Shown: positions 1-6,388, numbered from the stretch's first letter. The stretch is 17,730 bases of DNA from HGM04593 sp045661225 (GCA_045661225.1 JAZRFF010000025.1:1-17730), one strand, 5' to 3'. Numbers and translations are program-made. Notes: generated from the letters alone by a model not told the origin.

Positions 1-61
1 CGCAACCCACGCGGTGTGACTGCGCCACACGTCGCGTGACCTATTGCTGTGCGCTTCGTCG

Positions 62-80
62 ACTAAAATTGCATTTTAGT
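62..80. repeat. AT-rich palindrome, copy 1
   Basis: An 8-bp perfect inverted repeat with a TGC loop (ACTAAAAT-TGC-ATTTTAGT on the plus strand). The identical palindrome lies at 6142-6160, where it overlaps the stop codon of the 53-aa peptide gene. Here it overlaps the stop of a peptide-gene remnant (76-96). It may form a 3' hairpin on the minus-strand transcript, but no T-run follows, so it is not a classical terminator. Confidence 0.6.
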
Positions 81-96
81 TCCAAAGGTTACCCCA
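76..96 (-). pseudogene. Remnant 3' end of a WGNLW peptide gene
   Basis: Read on the minus strand this is TGG GGT AAC CTT TGG AAC TAA, that is W-G-N-L-W-N-stop, the same ending as the intact peptide gene at 6156-6317 and followed by the same palindrome. Upstream of it the peptide sequence is replaced by the 83-bp intergenic repeat (96-178). The frame stays open through the repeat for about 26 codons and then meets a stop without any ATG. It is therefore a detached 3' end, not a functional gene. Confidence 0.65.
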
Positions 97-178
97 TTGA
101 CAACTTTGTTGTCGAGCCTGCTTACGCTCGCTGTGTGCGTGAATAAATTCCCGCCCGCTCGCTTAATCGCAGCCTTCG
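96..178. repeat. 83-bp intergenic repeat, identical to 6056-6138
   Basis: This stretch is identical over 83 bp to 6056-6138. It begins with a small palindrome (GACAAC-TTT-GTTGTC), continues through CTTACGCTCGCTGTGTGCGT and ends in CGCTTAATCGCAGCCTTCG. A related partial version lies at 8940-8984. Bases 1-95 hold shared short words (CGCAACCCACGCG at 1-13 recurs at 5949-5961), the palindrome and the peptide remnant; I see no intact gene in 1-197. Confidence 0.8.
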
Positions 179-197
179 CCGCCCCGCGTCTCGTGGG

Positions 198-359
198 TTA
201 ATGCCAAAGATTACCCCACTCGCCGCGGCGCTCGTCGTTGAGCTGCTGCTCGCGGTTTACCTTTGTGTTCTTGTTAATAGCAACTGAAGTTGCAAGCATT
301 GACTCTGTAGCCTCTACGTTTACCTCTGATACAAGAGGAGATACATAATTCTTTTTCAT
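198..359 (-). CDS. Small Bacteroidales peptide with WGNLW C-terminus (53 aa), copy 1
   Basis: A 53-codon gene starting MKKNYVSPLVSEVNVEATES and ending GEWGNLWH. It differs from the peptide at 6156-6317 only at residue 31 (N for D) and at the last residue (H for N). The layout is a basic N-terminus, a K-x-Y-x-x-P motif, a V-rich stretch, a short hydrophobic M-L-A-T-S-V segment near residues 21-26, then a charged tail (NDERRGE) and two tryptophans. I recognise this as a common but functionally unassigned small-protein type in Bacteroidales. It has no convincing Sec signal peptide. The gene follows the 533-aa secreted protein on the same strand, 187 bp away, across a conserved hairpin. An A/G-rich AGAAAAAAG just before the ATG may act as the ribosome site. 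The double near-identity to a second locus and the retained frame make it very likely a real gene. Function is unknown; a secreted signal or a modified-peptide precursor is only a possibility. Confidence 0.85.
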   Translation of the reverse strand: MKKNYVSPLVSEVNVEATESMLATSVAINKNTKVNREQQLNDERRGEWGNLWH

Positions 360-396
360 ATCTTTTTTCTATGATTTTTCTTATCGTTTATATTTT

Positions 397-428
397 GTAT
401 CGTGGCAGGCGGTAGCCCGCCACGATAC
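397..428 (-). promoter_or_regulatory. Intercistronic hairpin between surface protein and peptide, copy 1
   Basis: A 10-bp perfect stem (GTATCGTGGC / GCCACGATAC) extends inward, on the minus-strand RNA only, by a G-U pair (418/407) and two G-C pairs. On the plus strand the same position is an A-C mismatch. The paralogous hairpin at 6357-6388 carries a compensatory change (T398-A427 here, C6358-G6387 there). No U-run follows on either strand, so it is not a standard terminator. It may be an mRNA processing, stability or translation-control element ahead of the peptide gene. Confidence 0.75.
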
Positions 429-464
429 TCTTTAAATATCTCGTTCTTAATTAAGGTCTAAGAA

Positions 465-564
465 TTACTTAACCAGTACCTTTCGCTGCGCGCAAGTGCT
501 TCACGCGCGGCTGTGTTTGATTAAGTAAACTTATCAACCACAGCTCTTACTTAACCAGCACTTT
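465..564 (-). repeat. Duplicated 3' coding end flanking a 64-bp insert
   Basis: The last codons of the 533-aa gene (K-V-L-V-K-stop, 547-564) occur again at 465-482 with 16 of 18 bases matching. Between them lie 64 bp that have no counterpart behind the paralogous gene at 6423. The insert contains two imperfect palindromes: GCTGTG...CACAGC arms around TTGATAAG...CTTAATCAA, and a GC-rich one around GCGCAAGTGCTTCACGCGC. After 465 the sequence rejoins the one found downstream of the paralogue. This resembles insertion with a target duplication, or a deletion that fused two tails. Confidence 0.6.
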
Positions 565-2148
565 TCTACCGTTTACAATGTAGATGCCGGCTGCGTTGAT
601 AGACTCGATGCGACGGCCTGTAAGGTCGAAGATTACCTGTGCGCCGTTCTCAACCTCTACGTTCTCAACACCTGTTGTACCCTCGAAGAGGAAGCCGTAG
701 AATGCAGCAGAGCCCTGTGCCTGCTCGGGCAAATATACCTTGTTGGCGTTGTTTACAAAGCCTTCCTCTGTAGCGTAGAAGCCAATGCCATTATCGCCGT
801 TTGCAAGAACGTAACCGCTAATCTCTTTCTCGTACAATGTACCTTCAAGAGCGCTCTCGGTAACGGTAGCAGCCTCGGTTGTGTAAGCAAAATTGTAGTT
901 GCCGGCAGCAGCCTTTACAAGAATACCTGTGTTTGCAGCAAGAACGCCTGTTGCTGGTACCAATCTTGCGTAATCGCTTCCAACAGTTGAAACTGTGTAA
1001 GCCTCAACCTCGGCGGGAATTACTGCGTCAAAGCCAAGGATAAGTGTTGCCCAACCGGCATTGCCTACAGTGAGTGTGTGCGCAAAATCTGTCACTTCTA
1101 CCAAATACCAAGCCGATGCTTTATTGGTAGCTGTGTTGTTGTAACCGACAACATTGCCGGGGTTGCCTGCGCAGTTCAGCATCTGTCCGCCGTTGGGGGT
1201 AATTCCAACAACCTCAACCTCGTTGTCGTTTGCTGTTACTGTGCCTAATTCGCTTATTGTTACATTTGCTGCATTGTCGAGCTCCTCGGCTTGCATAGCA
1301 ATTTGTGCGTTGTTAACCCAAGTGGCGTTCGAAATGTAAGTGTTGGTGTGTACGCTCTTCATATATAAAGCGTCGTTGTGATTCTCGAAAGTGAAGATGT
1401 TTTTCGAAGAGTTGTCGTAGCTGCTGACACAGTAAAGTTTTGCATTATTATCTATGCTCATAATCGCTCCAACACGGTTGTCTGTCATTGTGGGAGTGAG
1501 TCTTATGCTGTAGAATTTACCTGTTTCTACAATGGGTTTTTTAAATGCTTCAATGGAGATTTTTGTCAGACCATAAAAACAACCTTTTGATTCGGTTACC
1601 GACAGGGTGAGTGTAAGAACCAATGTTCCATCGGTGGCTGAATATGCCTGCGAAACATTAAAAGGTACTTCAACCGATTCACCTGCTCCGGAATTTACTT
1701 TAATAGCAATATTCTCAACGGTGCCTAATGTTGTTTCGCCCTTTGCAAGAGTAAAATTAACGTGCTGTGCATTTGCGTTGTCTGCCTGGAACTGTCCCGA
1801 ACCGTTAATTGCGGCACTTGTGAATGTGACGTTCTTGAATAAGTATCTTTTGGGCACGTTATTCAATGTGATAGTGAACACGCCTTCGTTGCCGGCGCTC
1901 ATCAGGCTTGTGTTTTTGTCGGGGCAAAGAATGCTTGCAGTGGGGAATGTCTCGCTGTTTGCCGAAAGCTCTTTCCAAGCGTAATTGGCTGTGATGCTTG
2001 CTGTGATTCCTGCCGCATCAATGTCGTTGCCTGCGACGTTTACCGTTGCTTCGTTTGCGGAAACTTTGTTGAATGTCAAGTCTAATGTTTGTGCCATTGC
2101 ACCCATAGTTAGGAATACAGTGGCAATAGAAAGTAAAATTTTCTTCAT
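547..2148 (-). CDS. Secreted surface protein with C-terminal sorting-like tail (533 aa)
   Basis: A 19-20 residue Sec signal peptide (MKKILLSIATVFLTMGAMAQ) starts the protein. A beta-rich region covers about residues 20-200. A region near 208-350 (KFYSIRL..., then AWYLVEV) resembles ricin-like or beta-trefoil repeats found in Prevotella surface proteins. A further beta domain (about 352-430) contains GWATLILGF and AANTGILVKA. The C-terminal ~45 residues contain VIFDLTGRRIESINAAGIYI and end NGRKVLVK, resembling the Por/type IX secretion C-terminal sorting domain, though many Bacteroidales proteins carry this short form without proof of that route. Residues from AAFYGFLFEG to the end match the 745-aa paralogue at 6423-8660 except for one R/K change, while the rest differs. 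No enzyme motif is visible. It is probably exported to the outer membrane or cell surface; substrate and role are unknown. It is expressed from the G-tract promoter at 2208-2241 and followed by a hairpin and a 53-aa peptide gene. Confidence 0.9.
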   Translation of the reverse strand: MKKILLSIATVFLTMGAMAQTLDLTFNKVSANEATVNVAGNDIDAAGITASITANYAWKELSANSETFPTASILCPDKNTSLMSAGNEGVFTITLNNVPKRYLFKNVTFTSAAINGSGQFQADNANAQHVNFTLAKGETTLGTVENIAIKVNSGAGESVEVPFNVSQAYSATDGTLVLTLTLSVTESKGCFYGLTKISIEAFKKPIVETGKFYSIRLTPTMTDNRVGAIMSIDNNAKLYCVSSYDNSSKNIFTFENHNDALYMKSVHTNTYISNATWVNNAQIAMQAEELDNAANVTISELGTVTANDNEVEVVGITPNGGQMLNCAGNPGNVVGYNNTATNKASAWYLVEVTDFAHTLTVGNAGWATLILGFDAVIPAEVEAYTVSTVGSDYARLVPATGVLAANTGILVKAAAGNYNFAYTTEAATVTESALEGTLYEKEISGYVLANGDNGIGFYATEEGFVNNANKVYLPEQAQGSAAFYGFLFEGTTGVENVEVENGAQVIFDLTGRRIESINAAGIYIVNGRKVLVK

Positions 2149-2207
2149 AATTTATTGATTTTGTTTATGACTAAATCGGTTATTTTGGGAGTTTTTCCAA
2201 TTTGGTG

Positions 2208-2241
2208 TAAAGGTACTTACAAAAGTAGACATTACCCCCCC
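2208..2241 (-). promoter_or_regulatory. Candidate promoter with 7-G tract for the 533-aa protein
   Basis: On the minus strand a run of seven G (2235-2241) is followed by a 19-bp spacer and TACCTTTA (2208-2215), one base off the Bacteroidetes -7 box TAnnTTTG. The paralogous gene has the same arrangement with eight G and TACCTTTG (8723-8757), again with 19 bp. The G-run is preceded in both by TTTAACTAAAC and takes the place where TTTG (-33) normally sits. A second partial match, TACTTTTG, lies in the spacer. The inferred leader is about 50 nt. Confidence 0.6.
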
Positions 2242-2314
2242 GTTTAGTTAAATTGTGTTAAATGTAGAAAGTCTTTGTGTTATAGAGTAAAAGTTCCCCC
2301 TTTTTGGAATAAAT

Positions 2315-2345
2315 TTTGAACGCAAACGATTTATTCGTATCTTCG
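2315..2345 (+). promoter_or_regulatory. Candidate promoter for the TSCPD gene
   Basis: TTTG at 2315-2318, a 19-bp spacer, then TATCTTCG at 2338-2345, one base off the Bacteroidetes -7 consensus TAnnTTTG. It lies 17 bp upstream of the ATG at 2363, so the leader would be very short. Confidence 0.5.
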
Positions 2346-2362
2346 CAAAAAATAAACTGAAT

Positions 2363-2620
2363 ATGGCTATAAAAACAATTACCTACCGAACTCACGGTAC
2401 TTGTTCGCGCTTCATTGAGGTCAGTGGCGAGAATGGTGTAGTAACAGATGTTAAGTTTTTTGGCGGTTGCGATGGTAATCTGCAGGGCATTGCTTCGCTT
2501 GTAAAAGGAATGAATTATGCCGACGTTATTGAACGTCTGAACGGAATTAGCTGCAACGGAAAGCCAACATCGTGTCCCGACCAATTGTGTCGCGCCATAG
2601 AGCAGCTGATGAGCGAGTGA
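2363..2620 (+). CDS. TSCPD domain protein, TIGR03905 family (85 aa)
   Basis: A small cysteine-rich protein that gives the family its name: T-S-C-P-D at residues 69-73. Cysteines are at 14, 36, 64, 71 and 76, including C71-x4-C76, and a G-G-C-D-G-N-L-Q-G-I segment is at 34-43. The length fits the stand-alone TIGR03905 family. The TSCPD module also occurs at the C-terminus of some adenosylcobalamin-dependent ribonucleotide reductases, where metal or redox roles have been proposed, but the stand-alone protein has no established function. There is no signal peptide, so it should be cytosolic. It is divergent from the 533-aa surface protein gene and 143 bp upstream of the FKBP gene. Confidence 0.9.
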   Translation: MAIKTITYRTHGTCSRFIEVSGENGVVTDVKFFGGCDGNLQGIASLVKGMNYADVIERLNGISCNGKPTSCPDQLCRAIEQLMSE

Positions 2621-2763
2621 GTTGTTGTGTGCCTAATGTCGCCTCGGTTGCAGTGTCGGGCTGTTGTTGCCACTCTCGTTTGTTTAAATGAACTGTGTGG
2701 CGTGTGTGCATTGTAATTGAGACCGGCTTGGTCTTGTATTATAACCGAAAATGATATTGTATT

Positions 2764-3174
2764 ATGGCAAAGGTAAAGAACCCCGAATATAAACAAAAGA
2801 ACGAGGCTTTTATGCAGGCTTTGCGTGACGGCGAGGAGGAACTTCTGGAAATATCGCAGGGCGTGCTTGTGAAAATATTGAAGAGTGGCGATGGCGAGCG
2901 CACCCCGCGTGCCGGTAACGTTGTTACGGTGCACTACAAAGGCTCTCTAATAAGTGGCAAGGTGTTCGATAATAGCTGGGAGCGTGGCTACCCCGAGGCG
3001 TTCCGCCTGAGCGACCTTATAGTAGGGTGGCAGATAGCGCTCACACAAATGCACGTCGGCGACCGCTGGATAGTGTATATTCCTTATCAGGTTGGTTACG
3101 GCACGCGTGCAAGTGGTCCTATCCCGGCCTATTCGACACTCGTTTTTGAGATGGAGCTTGTTTCCATAATGTAA
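2764..3174 (+). CDS. FKBP-type peptidyl-prolyl cis-trans isomerase (136 aa)
   Basis: A single FKBP domain (about residues 50-136) behind a charged 45-residue N-terminal extension. Positions matching the FKBP active site are visible: Y58 in VHYKG, F68-D69 in GKVFDNSW, F80, V87 and W89 in IVGWQIAL, Y112 in GYGTR, and F128 in LVFEMEL. The family catalyses cis-trans isomerisation at prolyl bonds during folding. No signal peptide is present, so this copy is predicted cytosolic, unlike the many periplasmic FKBPs of Bacteroidales. It is the first gene of a probable operon: the MATE gene starts 13 bp after its stop and prmA follows 12 bp after that. The 143 bp upstream contains a weak hairpin (2720-2734) with no T-run. 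Confidence 0.92.
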   Translation: MAKVKNPEYKQKNEAFMQALRDGEEELLEISQGVLVKILKSGDGERTPRAGNVVTVHYKGSLISGKVFDNSWERGYPEAFRLSDLIVGWQIALTQMHVGDRWIVYIPYQVGYGTRASGPIPAYSTLVFEMELVSIM

Positions 3175-3187
3175 CAGTGGTGGCAAT

Positions 3188-4537
3188 ATGAGGCGTTACA
3201 ACGAACATTATAAAGAACTGTCGCGTTTGGGGCTGCCTATAATAATAGGTCAGGTTGGCATAATCTTTGTCTCATTTGCCGATACGTTTATGGTTGGTCG
3301 TCACGGTACAGCCGACCTTGGCGCAGCGAGCTTTGTGAACAATATGTTCAACCTTGCTATTATATTCGCAACGGGTTTCTCGTATGGGCTTACCCCTGTT
3401 GTGGGCCGACTTTTTGGTAACGGTGACAGGCGACGCATAGGCGAGACATTGCGTAACGCTCTGTTTGCAAACGGTATTATAGCCGTAGCCATACTTGTTG
3501 CAATGGGGGTGCTCTATTTTAACTTAGGCAATCTTGGCCAGCCGGCCGAACTTATGCCCATTATGCGCCCTTACTACCTTGTGTTGCTTCTTACAATGCC
3601 GTTTGTGCTGTTTTTTAATGCCTTTAAGCAATTTGCCGATGGCATTACCGACACGCGCACGTCGATGTGGATTCTGATAGGCGGTAATCTGTTGAATATT
3701 CTTGGTAACTACATTCTTATATTCGGTAAATGGGGTGTGCCTGAACTTGGGCTTTTAGGAGCGGGAATAGCGACGCTCTTGTCGCGTATGGCAATGCTCC
3801 TGGTGTTTATGCTGCTTTTTTTCAGGAGCAAACGTTACCGCGAATATGCTCGTGGGTTTATGTGTGGGCGTGTAACGCTTGAACAACAGAAAGAACTGAA
3901 CCGCATTGGGTTGCCTGTGGCTATGCAGATGGGTATGGAGACGGCCTCTTTCAGCCTTGCTACAATAATGGTGGGGTGGCTGGGCGTTACAGCACTTGCT
4001 GCGCACCAGATAATGTGTACTGTCGGGCAGGTGGGCTTTATGCTCTACTACGGAATGGCTGCAGCGGTGGCTGTAAAGGTTAGTAATTACTGCGGTACGG
4101 GCGATGTCGGCGACATACGCCGTTCGGCAAACGCCGGTTTCCACATTATTCTTGTGCTTGCAGTCGTTGCCTCGTTGCTGGTGTATTCGTTGCGTGGATA
4201 TATTGGCGGCATTTTCACGACAGACAGCGCTGTAGCCTTGCTTGTGTCGCAGCTCGCACTCTCATTTATGCTTTATCAGTTTGGCGATGGCCTGCAGTGT
4301 AACTTCTCGAATGCCTTGCGCGGAATAGCCGATGTCAAGCCGGTTATGTTGTATGCCTTTATTGCGTATTTTGTAATATCTTTGCCGGTTGGTTACCTGT
4401 TTGCGTTCACCTTCGGGTGGGGGCTTGTGGGCGTGTGGCTCTCATTTCCCTTTGGGCTTACAAGTGCCGGAATAATGTTCTACCTGCGTTTTAGCCGGAA
4501 GGTACGGGCAATGGAGAATAGTGTGGACAATAAATAA
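3188..4537 (+). CDS. MATE family efflux transporter (449 aa)
   Basis: A polytopic inner-membrane protein of the usual MATE length with about 12 hydrophobic segments in two related halves. The N-half has LGLPIIIGQVGIIFVSFADT and MVGRHGTADLGAASF. The C-half repeats the pattern with IGLPVAMQMGMETASFSLAT and MVGWLGVTALAAHQI. MATE proteins export cationic drugs or metabolites using a sodium or proton gradient; the substrate here cannot be read from sequence. The N-terminus is short and cytosolic as expected. It sits between the FKBP and prmA genes with 13- and 12-bp gaps, so the three are likely co-transcribed, although I see no direct functional link. Confidence 0.93.
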   Translation: MRRYNEHYKELSRLGLPIIIGQVGIIFVSFADTFMVGRHGTADLGAASFVNNMFNLAIIFATGFSYGLTPVVGRLFGNGDRRRIGETLRNALFANGIIAVAILVAMGVLYFNLGNLGQPAELMPIMRPYYLVLLLTMPFVLFFNAFKQFADGITDTRTSMWILIGGNLLNILGNYILIFGKWGVPELGLLGAGIATLLSRMAMLLVFMLLFFRSKRYREYARGFMCGRVTLEQQKELNRIGLPVAMQMGMETASFSLATIMVGWLGVTALAAHQIMCTVGQVGFMLYYGMAAAVAVKVSNYCGTGDVGDIRRSANAGFHIILVLAVVASLLVYSLRGYIGGIFTTDSAVALLVSQLALSFMLYQFGDGLQCNFSNALRGIADVKPVMLYAFIAYFVISLPVGYLFAFTFGWGLVGVWLSFPFGLTSAGIMFYLRFSRKVRAMENSVDNK

Positions 4538-4549
4538 AAATCAATATAT

Positions 4550-5398
4550 ATGAACGATTATACAAAAGTTAAGTTTACTGTAGCTCCCAACGAGGAGGTT
4601 GCTACCGATGTACTTGCGGCTTTGCTTGCCGATGTGGGTTTTGAGAGTTTTGTGCCCGAAGATGACGGTGTGTCGGCCTATGTGCCTCAAGCTCTCTACG
4701 ATGCCGATGCAATAGCGGCTGTTGTTGCCGGTTTTCCGCTCGATGGGTACACTATTGAGTATACAAGCGAGTTTATCGAGGGCGAGGATTGGAATGCCGA
4801 ATGGGAAAAGAATTATTTTCAGCCTATTGTGCTTGGCGAGGAGTGTGTTATACACAGCACGTTCCATACCGATGTCCCCGCAGCACGCTACGACATTCTC
4901 ATTGACCCCAAAATGGCATTCGGAACAGGGTACCACCAAACAACGTGCCATATGCTGCGTGCCATACTCGCAAGCGATATGTGCGGAAAGAGTGTGCTCG
5001 ATATGGGTTGCGGAACAGCGTTGCTCGCAATTCTTGCTCGCAAGCACGGCGCGACGAATGTTGTTGCGATAGACATCGATGAGTTTGCCTTTGAGAATGC
5101 CAAGGAGAATGTCGTGCTTAACGACACTCCGGATATTGAGGTGCGCCTGGGCGGTGCCGAGGCTATAAAGGAGTCCGACTCTTTTGACTTTGTAATTGCT
5201 AATATCAACCGTAATATTCTGCTTGCCGATATATGTAACTATGTGCGTTGTATGCACGCCGGCTCGCAGATATTTATTAGTGGTTTTTATGTCGAGGATA
5301 TGGAGGTTCTAAAGGCCGAGGCTGCGCGCCACGGTCTGCGCTTCATTGACTATGCCGAGGATAATCGTTGGGCAATGATGCGCTTTGTTAAGGAGTAG
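4550..5398 (+). CDS. prmA: Ribosomal protein L11 methyltransferase PrmA
   Basis: A cytosolic class I SAM-dependent methyltransferase that trimethylates ribosomal protein L11. Residues 1-100 form the L11-recognition domain, with EDWNAEWEKNYFQPI at 79-93. The catalytic domain carries the hallmark DPKMAFGTGYHQTT (119-132), SAM motif I VLDMGCGTA (149-157), an acidic residue of motif II (D175 in AIDID) and IANINRNIL (216-224), the Bacteroidales form of the family's ANI motif. At 282 aa it is near the usual length. It is the last gene of the FKBP-MATE-prmA group; a T-rich stretch follows the stop but I see no terminator hairpin. Identification is firm. Confidence 0.95.
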   Translation: MNDYTKVKFTVAPNEEVATDVLAALLADVGFESFVPEDDGVSAYVPQALYDADAIAAVVAGFPLDGYTIEYTSEFIEGEDWNAEWEKNYFQPIVLGEECVIHSTFHTDVPAARYDILIDPKMAFGTGYHQTTCHMLRAILASDMCGKSVLDMGCGTALLAILARKHGATNVVAIDIDEFAFENAKENVVLNDTPDIEVRLGGAEAIKESDSFDFVIANINRNILLADICNYVRCMHAGSQIFISGFYVEDMEVLKAEAARHGLRFIDYAEDNRWAMMRFVKE

Positions 5399-5517
5399 TT
5401 TTTTTCAGGCGGTCACAGTTGTGTACACGCGCAAAATGAATACCCTCCCCTGATTTATAATCGGGTATCCCGACGAACAAATGGTGTGAAAAGTGGGTTT
5501 CTGTAATAAATGGAATT

Positions 5518-5802
5518 ATGGAACAGAGCACTTTTTACACCGTTTGTGGCTATATAGCCTCTATTTCTCTTATATTGGGCTTTCTGCCACAGGCTATAAC
5601 TACTATTCGTACCCGTAACACTGACGGCATTGCCCTGCCGTCGTTTCTGCTTATGGCTGTCGGGGCGTTCGCTTTTATGCTTCAGGGGTTGTTGCACAAT
5701 CCGGGGATTATATGGTCAATGTTTATCACGAATGCCGTTACCGGGGTTTGCAGTGCTGTTGTCTTTGCTATTAAAATCTATAACGATTATTTTAAAAAGT
5801 AA
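5518..5802 (+). CDS. SemiSWEET-type PQ-loop transporter (94 aa)
   Basis: A single three-helix PQ-loop repeat, the full length of a bacterial SemiSWEET. The PQ motif is at residues 24-25 (LGFLPQAITTIRTRNTDGIA), with the helices at about 7-27, 40-60 and 66-87. The conserved asparagine in helix 3 is present (ITNAVTG, N72). SemiSWEETs work as homodimers in the inner membrane, moving sugars such as sucrose or glucose by facilitated diffusion; the substrate here is unknown. It is 119 bp after prmA. That gap holds a tiny hairpin (TCGGG-TAT-CCCGA, 5461-5473) and no clear Bacteroidetes promoter. The hairpin at 5835-5864 lies just downstream. Confidence 0.93.
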   Translation: MEQSTFYTVCGYIASISLILGFLPQAITTIRTRNTDGIALPSFLLMAVGAFAFMLQGLLHNPGIIWSMFITNAVTGVCSAVVFAIKIYNDYFKK

Positions 5803-5834
5803 AGCAGTACGTTTGTGCTGATGCTAATTAAAAA

Positions 5835-5864
5835 GGCTATGGGAGTCTCACGACTGCCATAGCC
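5835..5864 (-). terminator. Rho-independent terminator, minus strand
   Basis: A 13-bp stem with one mismatch (GGCTATGG-x-AGTC arms, TCAC loop) is followed on the minus strand by TTTTT. It would end the minus-strand transcript from the 745-aa protein and the 53-aa peptide. On the plus strand only AAAACC follows, so any terminating effect on the SemiSWEET transcript would be weaker. Confidence 0.7.
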
Positions 5865-5875
5865 AAAACCTAAAT

Positions 5876-5898
5876 ATTTATTTTCAGAGAAAATAAAT
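5876..5898. repeat. Perfect 10-bp inverted repeat
   Basis: ATTTATTTTC-AGA-GAAAATAAAT is a perfect 23-bp palindrome just beside the terminator. Nothing in its position marks it as an operator for a known gene; it may be an additional 3' hairpin. The rest of the gene-free stretch 5803-6155 holds the terminator, a GCGCA-CTT-TGCGC palindrome at 5938-5950, and the tandem repeats from 5961. Confidence 0.55.
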
Positions 5899-5960
5899 CG
5901 AATTAAGAAAATTTATAGTGCGGGGTTAAGTTGACTCGCGCACTTTGCGCAACCCACGCG

Positions 5961-6138
5961 GGAGTCGCTCATTGACAACTTTGTTGTCGAGCCTGCTTAC
6001 GCTCGCTGTGTGCGTGAACAAGTTCCCGCCCGCTCCGCGTCTCTTGGAGTCGCTCATTGACAACTTTGTTGTCGAGCCTGCTTACGCTCGCTGTGTGCGT
6101 GAATAAATTCCCGCCCGCTCGCTTAATCGCAGCCTTCG
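5961..6138. repeat. Tandem intergenic repeat, 85-bp unit, two copies
   Basis: Unit 1 (5961-6045) and unit 2 (6046 onward) both begin GGAGTCGCTCATTGACAACT. They stay nearly identical up to CCGCCCGCTC (6120), differing only in GAACAAG versus GAATAAA. Unit 2 then continues into GCTTAATCGCAGCCTTCG, and 6056-6138 is identical to 96-178 at the other cassette. Each unit has an internal GACAAC-TTT-GTTGTC palindrome. No protein is encoded. Confidence 0.85.
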
Positions 6139-6141
6139 TCG

Positions 6142-6160
6142 ACTAAAATTGCATTTTAGT
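6142..6160. repeat. AT-rich palindrome, copy 2, overlapping peptide stop codon
   Basis: The same 19-bp palindrome as 62-80. The stop codon of the 53-aa peptide (6156-6158) lies inside its right arm, so a hairpin in the mRNA would include the translation stop. Confidence 0.6.
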
Positions 6161-6317
6161 TCCACAAATTACCCCACTCGCCACGGCGCTCGTCGTTGAG
6201 CTGCTGCTCGCGGTTTACCTTTGTGTCCTTGTTGATAGCAACTGAAGTTGCAAGCATTGACTCTGTAGCCTCTACGTTTACCTCTGATACAAGAGGAGAT
6301 ACATAATTCTTTTTCAT
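6156..6317 (-). CDS. Small Bacteroidales peptide with WGNLW C-terminus (53 aa), copy 2
   Basis: The second, nearly identical copy of the peptide at 198-359: residue 31 is D rather than N and the protein ends WGNLWN. Codons are also almost identical, with a few silent or single changes, so the duplication or a gene conversion is recent. It follows the 745-aa secreted protein by 105 bp, across the paired hairpin at 6357-6388 and a conserved A-rich leader ending AGAAAAAAGATATG. Its stop codon lies in the palindrome 6142-6160, and the next minus-strand terminator is at 5835-5864. It has a K-x-Y-x-x-P start, a short hydrophobic middle, a charged RR-containing segment and a W-G-N-L-W end. The family is functionally unassigned as far as I know. 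It is short but repeated at three places in this window, which argues strongly against chance. Confidence 0.85.
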   Translation of the reverse strand: MKKNYVSPLVSEVNVEATESMLATSVAINKDTKVNREQQLNDERRGEWGNLWN

Positions 6318-6356
6318 ATCTTTTTTCTATGATTTTTCTTATCGTTTATATTTTTA

Positions 6357-6388
6357 GCATCGTGGCAGGCGGTATCCCGCCACGATGC
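6357..6388 (-). promoter_or_regulatory. Intercistronic hairpin between surface protein and peptide, copy 2
   Basis: The counterpart of 397-428, with arms GCATCGTGGC / GCCACGATGC. Relative to copy 1 one base pair is exchanged (C-G for T-A) without breaking the stem, and the apical loop differs by one base. As in copy 1 the inner G-U and two G-C pairs form only in the minus-strand RNA. It is followed by TAAAAATATAAACG rather than a U-run. Confidence 0.75.

Noticed and set aside
96..178. Possible CRISPR or tRNA-like content in the 83-bp repeat
   Set aside because: No regular short repeats with unique spacers and no cloverleaf; copies are long, few, and include near-adjacent tandem units without spacers.
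2720..2734. AGACC-GGCTT-GGTCT hairpin upstream of the FKBP gene
   Set aside because: Only a five-base-pair stem and no T-run, so too weak to call a terminator.
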